Assembly: GCF_003182355.1 (NCBI RefSeq)
Contig: NZ_QGTW01000002.1
Location: 366,653-430,652 of the forward strand
DNA from: Cytobacillus oceanisediminis
GTDB taxonomy: Bacteria; Bacillota; Bacilli; Bacillales; Cytobacillaceae
Reading direction: 5' to 3'
DNA: 64,000 nt
Below the pieces are notes generated by a model, which searched no databases, was not told where the DNA came from, and worked only from the letters and a program-made list of their open reading frames with translations. A program made the position numbers and the translations under genes. Shown piece after piece: positions 51,076 through 58,359 of the stretch; position 1 is the first letter of the stretch, and each line of letters begins with the position of its first letter.

Positions 51076-52386
51076 ATGAAAATCCGTGTTGGGGTAGTGG
51101 GTCCAGAAGACTCTGTCCGACATATTCTCGCTTTGGGGCGTGAACATAGCGAGCTGGAAATGACTCCATATATCTATAAAGAAACAAAGGAAACGGAAAA
51201 CATCATCAGGGACTATCAAGCATCTATTGATCTATGGTTTTTTTCAGGGCAGGCACCTTATTATTATGCGCGTTCAAAGGGACTAATCACTGAAGAAAAT
51301 GCCCACTATCCCCCATTGTATGGGTCGAGTCTGCTGGGAACGCTCCTTGAAGCACAAATCAGGGAAGGCGGGTTTCAAAATGCCAGCTTGGATACGATTC
51401 AGCAATCAGAACTGGATACACTAAGCAGCACATACTATTTAGGAGATTTGAACATTCATTCCTTTTCTTATAACGAATATGAACCAGCCGAGGAAATCAT
51501 CCGATTCCATAAAAAGCTTTATGAGGAAGGAAAAACTCAGGTCGCCTTGACCTGTGTCCTGGAAGTTTACGAGCGGCTAAAAGAAATTGGAATACCCTGT
51601 TACCGTGTTGTTCCCTCTCCTGTCGCCATAAAACTTGTACTCCGGTATTTAAAGGAAAGAGGCCAATCCAATTGGTATAAGCGGTCACAGATTGCCATTA
51701 TGGGTATTGAAGTGGTGCACTCCGCCAGTTCACTTGATGAACAGCATTTTACATACGAGATGAAGCGCCATGAGCTTGAGATCAAGCAAGTCATGCTGGA
51801 TTATGCTGAAAAAGTGCAGGGCTCGTTCGTGCAAATTGGAGACGGTCTATTCTTTATTTATACAACAAGAGGCGAAATGGACATGCATTTTCAGGAAGCC
51901 TCCATGTATTCCTTGATTGAGGAAGCGAAAATACACAGCAAGCTCAAAGTCAGAATGGGGATTGGCTACGGATTGACGGCCTATGATGCGGAGCAGAATG
52001 TCCGGCTTGCCCTCCAGTATGCCCGAAACCAGGAAACGTCGCCTGTTATTAGTGTGGACGAAGGAAAACAGATCCAGGAACACCTGTCTGACAGCGGAGA
52101 GGAGATCATTTCCTATCAGCAGCGCAAATGGGGAGAAGAGTGGGAAGAACGCTTTAAAGATGCTAAAATCAGCCCGGCAATCGTATCAAAAATCGAGTAC
52201 CTTTCAAAGCATTATCAAAAGAATATCGTCACGGCCCAGGAAATCTCGAGGTGGCTGAAAAACACCGAACGCAATTCAAGAAGAATCATGGCCGAACTCG
52301 AGCGGCTCGGACTTGCAAAAGTGACCGGAGAAGAACAGCCTGGCCAGCGGGGCAGGCCAAGGAAGGTTTATGAATTGCTGTTGTAG
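51076..52386 (+). CDS. Regulator-like protein, nucleotide-cyclase-like core plus winged helix
   Basis: This 436-residue cytosolic protein is of no family I can name surely. Residues 1-130 (IRVGVVGPEDSVRHILALG...) look like an alpha/beta ligand-binding domain. Residues about 225-340 (YKRSQIAIMGIEVVHSA, VQIGDGLFFIYTT, KVRMGIGYGLTAYDAEQNVR) resemble the ferredoxin-like core shared by GGDEF and archaeal GTP cyclohydrolase III proteins. The last 70 residues are a winged helix (KNIVTAQEISRWLKNTERNS...GLAKV) with a basic C-terminal loop. It probably regulates the adjacent hydrolase/transporter cluster. GCAGGTGG precedes ATG 51076. Confidence 0.7.
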   Translation: MKIRVGVVGPEDSVRHILALGREHSELEMTPYIYKETKETENIIRDYQASIDLWFFSGQAPYYYARSKGLITEENAHYPPLYGSSLLGTLLEAQIREGGFQNASLDTIQQSELDTLSSTYYLGDLNIHSFSYNEYEPAEEIIRFHKKLYEEGKTQVALTCVLEVYERLKEIGIPCYRVVPSPVAIKLVLRYLKERGQSNWYKRSQIAIMGIEVVHSASSLDEQHFTYEMKRHELEIKQVMLDYAEKVQGSFVQIGDGLFFIYTTRGEMDMHFQEASMYSLIEEAKIHSKLKVRMGIGYGLTAYDAEQNVRLALQYARNQETSPVISVDEGKQIQEHLSDSGEEIISYQQRKWGEEWEERFKDAKISPAIVSKIEYLSKHYQKNIVTAQEISRWLKNTERNSRRIMAELERLGLAKVTGEEQPGQRGRPRKVYELLL

Positions 52387-52446
52387 GTGTGACAGCGGCG
52401 ATAATGGTAAGATTTAAAGCGTGAAACTTACCTGCTTAATAATAAA

Positions 52447-52475
52447 GCCTTGCTGACTTTCAGCAAGGTTTTTTA
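52447..52475 (+). terminator. Terminator of the abg-like cluster
   Basis: CCTTGCTGA and TCAGCAAGG arms followed by T6. Confidence 0.85.
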
Positions 52476-52494
52476 CTGTGTATTTTTCCACCAT

Positions 52495-52629
52495 ATGATG
52501 CATGCAGGCTGGTTTCATACCCTGCTGCTGATTGCTGTAAGCTATATCCTGCTTGAAAAGCTAAAAATTTCACCGGCTTATATTATCATGGGAGCACTTT
52601 GTTATGGGGCCGTGTTCTTGAGTTATTAA
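52495..52629 (+). pseudogene. Possible ChrA-type transporter C-terminal remnant
   Basis: An open stretch of 44 codons (HAGWFHTLLLIAVSYILLEK, then LKISPAYIIMGALCYGAVFL) reads like the last two membrane segments of a chromate transporter (ChrA family). There is no ribosome site and no upstream part; it follows a terminator. A hairpin terminator (52653-52686) lies after it, as after an intact gene. Confidence 0.4.
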
Positions 52630-52652
52630 TAGTTTTGGGAGATTAAATTTAT

Positions 52653-52686
52653 AACCAGCCTGGTCCTTGACCGAGCTGGTTTTTTA
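52653..52686 (+). terminator. Terminator after the ChrA-like remnant
   Basis: AACCAGC and GCTGGTT arms with a T tail. Confidence 0.65.
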
Positions 52687-52756
52687 ATAGAGGTTTTTGA
52701 GTATTCTCGTGGATGGGGAGTCATTATTGGGTAAGATATCTGTTCCTTTCTAAATC

Positions 52757-52890
52757 TATCAGTAAGATTTTCAGTTTATCGGATAATTTTTTGATATATC
52801 GGTCAGATTCTCATTTTATCGGTCAACTTTTTGATATATCGGTCAGATTCCCATTTTATCGGTCACTTTTTCAATATATCGGTTAGTTGG
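52757..52890. repeat. 20-bp period tandem array (seven units)
   Basis: TATC begins units at 52757, 52777, 52797, 52817, 52837, 52857 and 52877, exactly 20 bases apart. Most units read TATCGGTCA followed by 11 variable bases. Units alternate between endings GATTCTCATTT-like and TTTTTGATA-like, giving a 40-bp higher-order repeat. There is no coding capacity. Confidence 0.85.
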
Positions 52891-52954
52891 CTCTGTGGGG
52901 CATTTTGAACGAGTTTGATAGATTCCATTTTCACTCCGGAATTGTCCCTAATGT

Positions 52955-53050
52955 TAGATAAATTTAAGATGCTGCTAGATATTCACAAAAATAGGTAAGA
53001 TAAAATTTGAATCATGCTAGATAAATCCTGAATGGTGTTAGATAACTGTT
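52955..53050. repeat. 21-bp period tandem array (five units)
   Basis: TAGATA or AAGATA begins units at 52955, 52976, 52997, 53018 and 53039, exactly 21 bases apart, with TG(C/T) just ahead of most units. The array runs into the 3' end of yvrJ. Its unit sequence is unrelated to the 20-bp array 65 bases away. Confidence 0.75.
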
Positions 53051-53186
53051 ATTCCTTCAGCCGATCCGGCAATCCCTGGATCGACGATACCACCACATCA
53101 AGCTTAGCTTCAATTCTGTTCAGCAGAAAAAGTGTGACAACAATCGGGAAGCCCAGCTCGCTGATTAAGGTGACCATCTGTTCCAT
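53049..53186 (-). CDS. yvrJ: YvrJ family small membrane protein
   Basis: This 45-residue protein begins MEQMVTLISELGFPIVVTLF, one membrane helix followed by LLNRIEAKLDVVVSSIQGLP, which matches the YvrJ family. AAAGGAG precedes ATG 53186. A terminator separates it from the DUF2922 gene, so it may be made by readthrough or a separate promoter. In B. subtilis yvrJ lies next to the sigma-O genes, and here too a sigma-factor gene is close. Confidence 0.8.
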   Translation of the reverse strand: MEQMVTLISELGFPIVVTLFLLNRIEAKLDVVVSSIQGLPDRLKE

Positions 53187-53218
53187 CTTATTGCTCCTTT
53201 CGTTTAATATATTTTCTA

Positions 53219-53249
53219 TAAAAAAGGCCGGTTCAGAAAGAAACCGGCC
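53219..53249 (-). terminator. Terminator between DUF2922 and yvrJ
   Basis: On the minus strand GGCCGGTT and AACCGGCC arms are followed by T6. Confidence 0.85.
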
Positions 53250-53257
53250 ACTTCACA

Positions 53258-53476
53258 TTACACTAATTCATATTCGGTTACGTTGCGCTCCAGCAATCTA
53301 GCTCCTTGTGCCTGAACAAAGTCACCGCCATTACCGTCAAATGCGTTGGCTGCAATGATTTGGTCCATCGCTGCTTTTACAGCCACTGGATCGATTGGTT
53401 CCTTTGGGTTGTCAATCGTTAGTTTAGACGGCTTTCCCATATCAGATAGGAAAGTCATTTCCAATGTTTTCGCCAT
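53258..53476 (-). CDS. DUF2922 family protein
   Basis: This 72-residue protein matches DUF2922: KTLEMTFLSDMGKPSKLTID, then VKAAMDQIIAANAFDGNGGD and LLERNVTEYELV at the end. AGGAGGTGA precedes ATG 53476. The family regularly sits beside DUF1659 and YvrJ genes, as here; its function is unknown. Confidence 0.85.
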   Translation of the reverse strand: MAKTLEMTFLSDMGKPSKLTIDNPKEPIDPVAVKAAMDQIIAANAFDGNGGDFVQAQGARLLERNVTEYELV

Positions 53477-53516
53477 GTTTTTCACCTCCTTGTGAGTTTA
53501 GTGTTTTAATAGAAGA

Positions 53517-53735
53517 TTAGCCTACGATGTCGAAGCTGTCGTTGCGATTAAGTGCAACTAAAGGATAGTTGGATAACGCTGCGACGGCTTGTCCTACTGC
53601 AAAAAGCTGGTCAGCAGTAGCGGATTGCTTCACGCTGCTGTAGGTTTTTGACTTGTGAATCGGTTTGCCTTGCAGGTCCAAACCGGTTTCAAAAACCAGG
53701 CGAAGCTTTGTATCGATGATGTTTGCTTGTGCCAT
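53517..53735 (-). CDS. DUF1659 family protein
   Basis: This 72-residue protein matches DUF1659: IIDTKLRLVFETGLDLQGKP, KTYSSVKQSATADQLFAVGQ and the end LVALNRNDSFDIVG. AGGAGGTGAGA precedes the ATG. Upstream is a leader shared with the HTH gene at 54745-55557. Confidence 0.85.
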   Translation of the reverse strand: MAQANIIDTKLRLVFETGLDLQGKPIHKSKTYSSVKQSATADQLFAVGQAVAALSNYPLVALNRNDSFDIVG

Positions 53736-53751
53736 GCTGTCTCACCTCCTT

Positions 53752-53780
53752 TCACCTTTATAATAGAAATGAGGGGCGGA
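53752..53780 (-). promoter_or_regulatory. Shared promoter-like leader, copy 1
   Basis: On the minus strand TCATTTCTATTATAAAGGTG followed by AAAGG repeats, with one base difference, upstream of the HTH gene (55572-55604). It contains an ATTATAA -10-like sequence directly before the ribosome site. Confidence 0.55.
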
Positions 53781-53812
53781 ATAAGACATGGCAGGTAAAA
53801 ATAATTTTTAAA

Positions 53813-54307
53813 TCATTGGAGCGGTTCTTGTTGGAGGACGGATTTCAGTCTGGTTAAAGCGCCTTTTTTCCATGCTTTAACGGCCGAGACTGTGACCTGG
53901 TGCTGCTCTGCAATTTCGTTGGTTGATAAATCGTATAGGAAGGTAGAGGTTACCCAAATCGTTTGGTTATTTGTCAGTTCCTCACAATAGGATAGAATCA
54001 ACTTCTCATCCAGGGGCTGCTTAGTAGTGGGACATTCGATTAGCGTCCAGAACTCTTCATCCGGAACAAGACTTCGGTCTTCCTGAAGCTTGCTTTTTTT
54101 TAGCTCGTCCATCATTTTCATTCTTATGTTTGTATAAGCAAAGGTTAGGAAATTTCCCTTTTGGGGATCATATTTCTCCCAAATCTCCCAAAGTCTGATC
54201 AAACCCAGCTGAAAAAATTCTTCCTGATTTTTATAGATGTTCAACGTTCTGATAATTTGGTAAACCATTGGTTCATATTGTGCTGCCACTTGCTCAAAGC
54301 TCTCCAT
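53813..54307 (-). CDS. Accessory sigma-70-type sigma factor
   Basis: This 164-residue protein has sigma region 2 (about 5-75: YEPMVYQIIRTLNIYKNQEE, FFQLGLIRLWEIWEKYDPQK, then FLTFAYTNIRMKMMDELK) and region 4 (about 105-160: LSTNEIAEQHQVTVSAVKAW). It is shorter than housekeeping sigma factors and of the SigO/ComX-like size class. No anti-sigma gene is adjacent. It probably drives a small regulon that includes the nearby DUF1659 and HTH genes. Confidence 0.85.
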   Translation of the reverse strand: MESFEQVAAQYEPMVYQIIRTLNIYKNQEEFFQLGLIRLWEIWEKYDPQKGNFLTFAYTNIRMKMMDELKKSKLQEDRSLVPDEEFWTLIECPTTKQPLDEKLILSYCEELTNNQTIWVTSTFLYDLSTNEIAEQHQVTVSAVKAWKKGALTRLKSVLQQEPLQ

Positions 54308-54537
54308 TAGACTATCCCTTCAGGACAGCGCGCTCTCAATGTATTCCCGGGTAGCTTTAAGATAGCGGGAATACAATTTTTTTGCGAATCGAAAAAAAGT
54401 CGAGTTTGGGTGAGTTTACCCCCTTAACTCCCGAGTTTAGGTACCAAACTTCCGGAATTAAGGGGTAAACTCGCTGATTTTCGGGAAAAATTCACTTTTT
54501 TTAATTTTTTGCTGTGAAAATGCTATTTGTTGATTTA
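54308..54537. repeat. Inverted repeats and a 21-bp period array
   Basis: GTATTCCCG and CGGGAATAC form a hairpin at about 54338-54373. From 54391 five units of 21 bases follow (starts 54391, 54412, 54433, 54454, 54475); units 2 and 3 begin GAGTTTA. The arms GAGTTTACCCCCTTAACTCC (54412-54431) and a near-complement at 54454-54472 give a large hairpin centred on GGTACC. Confidence 0.6.
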
Positions 54538-54747
54538 GCGCTGTGTTGATTGAAGTGGAAGGCGAGATCCTCGAAAATGCATTCGCATTTGGTTCGTGCG
54601 GTGTTTCTTCAAGGATGCTCATTCAAAGTCCTGCGGGAAAAGCGCACCCATGGGAGACCCCGCAGCTTTGCTTGAGGAGGCTCCCGGACCGCCCGCGGAA
54701 AGCGAGTGCCTGTAGCGGAAATCAACAACCACGTTTAACAGAGCCTA
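54538..54747. mobile_element. MITE-like element, copy 3
   Basis: GTTGATTGAAGTGGAAGGCG near the left, GCGGAAATCAACAACC and TTTAACAGAGCCTA at the right. The right end supplies the TAG stop codon of the minus-strand HTH gene. The left end is eroded (AGCGCTGTGTT). It shares an extra segment of about 70 bases with copy 2. Confidence 0.7.
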
Positions 54748-55557
54748 TTTTCTATAAAAAAATCCCATATACGATTGCCTGTTATCCGTTGAAAAGCCCA
54801 TTTCCAATAGATCTTTGAAGTAAAGTTCCTCGAGTTTTTTATTCAGAATCTCGTAGAAATAAGCAATTGGCTTTGACACAAAACTGGATTTCATTTTACG
54901 AATCAGCTGCTTAAAAGAATGGATGGCTGTGTCCAGAACCTGGGTCTTATCTTGCTCGCGATTGTTTCGATAAGCAGCTATGGTTGTCATTCTCCAAAAC
55001 TCCTCAATGCTCTTAGCTTCCGGGAAAAAGTACTTCACAGCATCCACGAATGCATTTGGAACACGATCACTTGTAAAAGTGTGGTCAAGCCCGGTTTCGT
55101 TACGTTTATTATTTTTTTGATTTTTATTCGTTTTAGAAAGGTTGATAGCTTTATTAGGGTGGTCCATTTTTTCCTCCTTGGGTGGTTCACTGGAAGGAAA
55201 ATGATTGAAAACATAAAGATTGCTGGACTGGGAGCCGTTCTTTCTCTCTGTTTCATGTACCGTGAAAATTCCTAATTCTGAAGCCTTCGCGATCATTCTT
55301 TTAAAAGTGGAGCGGGATATCCCGTTTCCGTTGTATTCTTCATGAATAGCTTTTAATACTGTACCTATTTTAGCGTTAGATACTCCAGGTACTTTGGCTG
55401 CAAAACGGGCAAGCCTTTTTAACCCAACAAGCTCACCCTTCGAGAACTTGTCCTTATTCACCGCAAGCCACATCTCTAAATGAGCATTAAACTCCTGAAG
55501 ATTCTTAAACTGGGAAAACTGTTCAAACTGGTCAACACTGCCTGATTTTAAATTCAT
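54745..55557 (-). CDS. Replication-initiator-like HTH protein
   Basis: This 270-residue cytosolic protein has a winged-helix-like N-terminal half (about 30-115: KFSKGELVGLKRLARFAAKV, GNGISRSTFKRMIAKASELG, TVHETERKNGSQSSNLYVF). Its layout resembles plasmid and phage replication-initiator or DnaD-like proteins. A charged linker and a helical C-terminal domain follow. ATG 55557 is preceded by AAGGGCGGTG. Its stop codon comes from a MITE-like element, so the original C-terminus may have been longer. Its leader is shared with the DUF1659 gene. Confidence 0.6.
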   Translation of the reverse strand: MNLKSGSVDQFEQFSQFKNLQEFNAHLEMWLAVNKDKFSKGELVGLKRLARFAAKVPGVSNAKIGTVLKAIHEEYNGNGISRSTFKRMIAKASELGIFTVHETERKNGSQSSNLYVFNHFPSSEPPKEEKMDHPNKAINLSKTNKNQKNNKRNETGLDHTFTSDRVPNAFVDAVKYFFPEAKSIEEFWRMTTIAAYRNNREQDKTQVLDTAIHSFKQLIRKMKSSFVSKPIAYFYEILNKKLEELYFKDLLEMGFSTDNRQSYMGFFYRK

Positions 55558-55571
55558 ATCATTGCACCGCC

Positions 55572-55604
55572 CTTTCACCTTTATAAATAGAAATGAAAGG
55601 GGGA
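55572..55604 (-). promoter_or_regulatory. Shared promoter-like leader, copy 2
   Basis: On the minus strand TTTCATTTCTATTTATAAAG then GTGAAAGG corresponds to the leader before the DUF1659 gene, with one extra T. It is a candidate target of the sigma factor encoded at 53813-54307. Confidence 0.55.
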
Positions 55605-55777
55605 AAAGGTCAGGGGGGAGTGAGGGGAATTGTGACAGAATGGTGAAATCATTTTTACAAGCTTAAAAGTTTATTTATATTCCTATTAATACAAAGGTAA
55701 TGGTAAAATAACCCTATTGAATAATAGGCTCATTTTACTAGATTCATACGTTTACTTATGCAAGGAGGAGATGTAAA

Positions 55778-57082
55778 ATGAATTCACTCATTTGCCCGCG
55801 CTGCAAAGCTGAGTTAATCGAAGATGCCTGGGAGGATGTAAGGGAGAAGCCTAATGGTGATTTCGTGGTTAATGCGTATCCTGCCTATGTTTGCAGGAAT
55901 AAATGTGGATATTTGAAAGAGATTGAAAGTGTTCCGGAAGTGATTGGTCAGCAAGGGGATGACAGGCTGCTATTGTTATATCCTAACGAGCAGGGGCGAA
56001 TATTGGAGATCCGTAATAGAGTGTTGTGGCCGCCCATGCACTATCAATCGATCCTTGGAAGAGGATATTGGGAAGAGTATACAGGCAATCATGTTGTGGA
56101 GCAATTACTTGAAACAGCCCGGGACAGCAGGGCAGTTAGCTTGGAATTGCCCAATCTTTTTCAGTATGCCACTAGTGAGCTTTCACAGGATGCTTTTTTG
56201 TGCTGGCTGATGGCATGGAGCGAAGAGCCCTATCGTTCGCTGGATCGGCCATTGCATGAAGCAGCCGTTGATTTTATGGGGATGATTTTCAACGCACATA
56301 ACCTTCCCGTACCTGTGATTGAATCAATCAGCATTCAGCGTCAGTTTAAGGCGCTTGATATTCTGGTGATTGTCAATGATACATATGCCATTTTAATTGA
56401 AGATAAAACCTTTACCAAAGACCATTCAAACCAGCTTGCCCGGTATCGGGCCGCTGTGAAAGCAGCCTATCCTGACCTGGTTCAATTGCCCATTTATTAT
56501 AAAATCGCCGATCAAAGTCACTACCGTTCTCTTGAAAGCCCAGGCTATATTCCGTTCAAGCGGAAGATGATGCTTGAAGTTTTACAGAGAGGAAAACAGA
56601 AAGGTGTTCAGAATCCAATCTTCCTTGATTATCTTCATTATTTGGAGAAGATCGAAGAGGGCATCTCTTCTTTTAGAGTCAAGCCTGTAAAAGAGTGGAA
56701 TCATTATGCTTGGCAAGGCTTTTATCAGGAATTGCAAAAAGAAATAAACGGAAACTGGGGTTATGTTCCGAATCCATCCGGGGGATTCTGGGCTTTTTGG
56801 TGGGTATCTGCATCTAATAAAGCCTATTTTCTGCAGCTCCAACAGCAGCGTCTTTGTGTAAAAATAAGCCCGGAAGAAGGTGAGAACAAGCGGGAAATCC
56901 GAATGCAGGGAATGAAAGATATTCTGGCCGAATCTGAAAAACGGAATCTCTTACTGAAAAAACCAGCCAGACTGGGCTCAGGCAGAGTCATGACCATTGC
57001 TCAGCGGGATGATTATCTGCAAACAACTTCGGAAGGGCTTATTGATATAAAGCGTACGATCGAAGAATTGAAGAAATATTAA
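55778..57082 (+). CDS. Zinc-ribbon plus PD-(D/E)XK nuclease family protein
   Basis: This 434-residue protein has an N-terminal CPRCKAELIED and CRNKCGY ribbon (residues 5-50). The middle (about 115-270) matches the PDDEXK_4 group: SQDAFLCWLMAWSEEPYRSL, FKALDILVIVNDTYAILIED, then KTFTKDHSNQLARYRAAV, with the D...EDK catalytic triad visible. The C-terminal 160 residues are unassigned. It is monocistronic, with GGAGGAG before the ATG and a terminator after. It could act in DNA defence or repair. Confidence 0.8.
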   Translation: MNSLICPRCKAELIEDAWEDVREKPNGDFVVNAYPAYVCRNKCGYLKEIESVPEVIGQQGDDRLLLLYPNEQGRILEIRNRVLWPPMHYQSILGRGYWEEYTGNHVVEQLLETARDSRAVSLELPNLFQYATSELSQDAFLCWLMAWSEEPYRSLDRPLHEAAVDFMGMIFNAHNLPVPVIESISIQRQFKALDILVIVNDTYAILIEDKTFTKDHSNQLARYRAAVKAAYPDLVQLPIYYKIADQSHYRSLESPGYIPFKRKMMLEVLQRGKQKGVQNPIFLDYLHYLEKIEEGISSFRVKPVKEWNHYAWQGFYQELQKEINGNWGYVPNPSGGFWAFWWVSASNKAYFLQLQQQRLCVKISPEEGENKREIRMQGMKDILAESEKRNLLLKKPARLGSGRVMTIAQRDDYLQTTSEGLIDIKRTIEELKKY

Positions 57083-57090
57083 GCTGTAAG

Positions 57091-57126
57091 ACTAGCTTGC
57101 TTTTTGCAAAGCTAGTTTTTCTTTTT
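57091..57126 (+). terminator. Terminator after the nuclease gene
   Basis: ACTAGCTTGC and GCAAAGCTAGT arms followed by a T-rich tract. Confidence 0.75.
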
Positions 57127-57227
57127 TACAGGACTATAAATCATATATGGAAAAATTTTTCATTGAAAATAAAGTGTAAATTTACTATATAATGGTTTTA
57201 TAGGGTTTAAAAGGGAGAGAATACATT

Positions 57228-58298
57228 GTGACTAATGAAGAGAAAGGTCAATCTACTACGGTCGTTCCTGTTGTCATTTTGATATTTGCCGTTATTTTTT
57301 ATATGGCGTCAAACAGCATCGAAACTAAACTTGACCGCTATTTTGAAAAAAAGTATGGAATTGAAGTTGTGATGGTTGTGGAAGAAGAATGGAATACAGG
57401 CAATATGGGCCATCTTACCCACGAGGTTGCAGTGAAAGGAAATAAACACATTAAGTTTAATGTGTTCGTGTCAGATGGAGAAATAACAGGAGATACTTAT
57501 CACAGGGGACTGGATGCTTATGAACAGTATAAAAAGCTTGAACCTCTTTTACCGGAAATTGAAGCGCTTGGCTATGGGAAACCGCCATTTGGGAATAAGT
57601 TAGAATATATTAGAGAAATTGCGGGGGAGTATAATCTTAAATTTTCCCATAATGGCAAGTTAGATTTCCATACCTTTGAGGAAGAGGGGTTTAGTGATTT
57701 CTTTCAGCTGGTTCAGCTTATAGATGAAAGTGGAATCAATGTAAGGAGCCTGTCTGTCTATTATACTGAGCCGTTAAGGGAAGGAGAGATGCCTGGTGAC
57801 TTGTCCCTTTGGATAGGTGGGTTAAAGAACGCAAAGTCTGAAGAAGAGGTTCTGGAAATGCTGAGAACAGGCAATTGGGACTTGAAAAATGCTTATATTA
57901 GTAAAGCTTATAATGGGGCTTTAGAGAAAGCTGAAAATGAACGTTTCCGGTTTGCGGCTGTGTATGAAGATGATTGGCTAATATGTAGGAATATTTATCC
58001 TATCACAGGCTATTGTTCACCTTATGAGGCGCATGTCGCCTACCCGCAAAACGAGTTCCAGCCGGATAGTTCGCTTCTTGAAGAGGATTTGGAGCGTGCA
58101 AGGGAGGTTCTTACTGAAATCTTGCCGGAAAACTCGAAATTTACAATTGTCCTTGCGGGTGTCGAAGATGTATATCAACCGAAAAAGAATAATAACACCA
58201 TCGATTTTAAGAGAATCACCATAGAGAGCAACGATTGGAATAAGTATGATTCCATAAAAAGTCTGCTTGAAGCCAAATTTAAGGAACAAGGTGCTTGA
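57228..58298 (+). CDS. Membrane-anchored hypothetical protein
   Basis: This 356-residue protein has one N-terminal membrane segment (TVVPVVILIFAVIFYMASNS) and a large acidic domain outside or inside the membrane (KKYGIEVVMVVEEEWNTG onward). No family is recognised. The GTG start has AGGGAGAG at 10 bases. The next reading frame begins two bases after the stop (58301), so a two-gene unit is likely. Confidence 0.7.
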   Translation: MTNEEKGQSTTVVPVVILIFAVIFYMASNSIETKLDRYFEKKYGIEVVMVVEEEWNTGNMGHLTHEVAVKGNKHIKFNVFVSDGEITGDTYHRGLDAYEQYKKLEPLLPEIEALGYGKPPFGNKLEYIREIAGEYNLKFSHNGKLDFHTFEEEGFSDFFQLVQLIDESGINVRSLSVYYTEPLREGEMPGDLSLWIGGLKNAKSEEEVLEMLRTGNWDLKNAYISKAYNGALEKAENERFRFAAVYEDDWLICRNIYPITGYCSPYEAHVAYPQNEFQPDSSLLEEDLERAREVLTEILPENSKFTIVLAGVEDVYQPKKNNNTIDFKRITIESNDWNKYDSIKSLLEAKFKEQGA

Positions 58299-58359
58299 GT
58301 ATGATGTCTTTTCTATTATCGGCTTTTTCTGTCGTTGTGCTTAATTCGATCAGTTTCTT

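Noticed and set aside
52757-53050. CRISPR array
   Set aside because: Units are 20-21 bp in total with degenerate repeats and no unique spacers of usual length, and no cas genes are present.
53032-53301. Plus-strand frame of 89 codons
   Set aside because: It is antisense to yvrJ, a terminator and DUF2922, all of which have good ribosome sites and family matches on the minus strand.
54543-54818. Plus-strand frame over the MITE-like element
   Set aside because: It is mostly repeat sequence plus antisense of the HTH gene's end.
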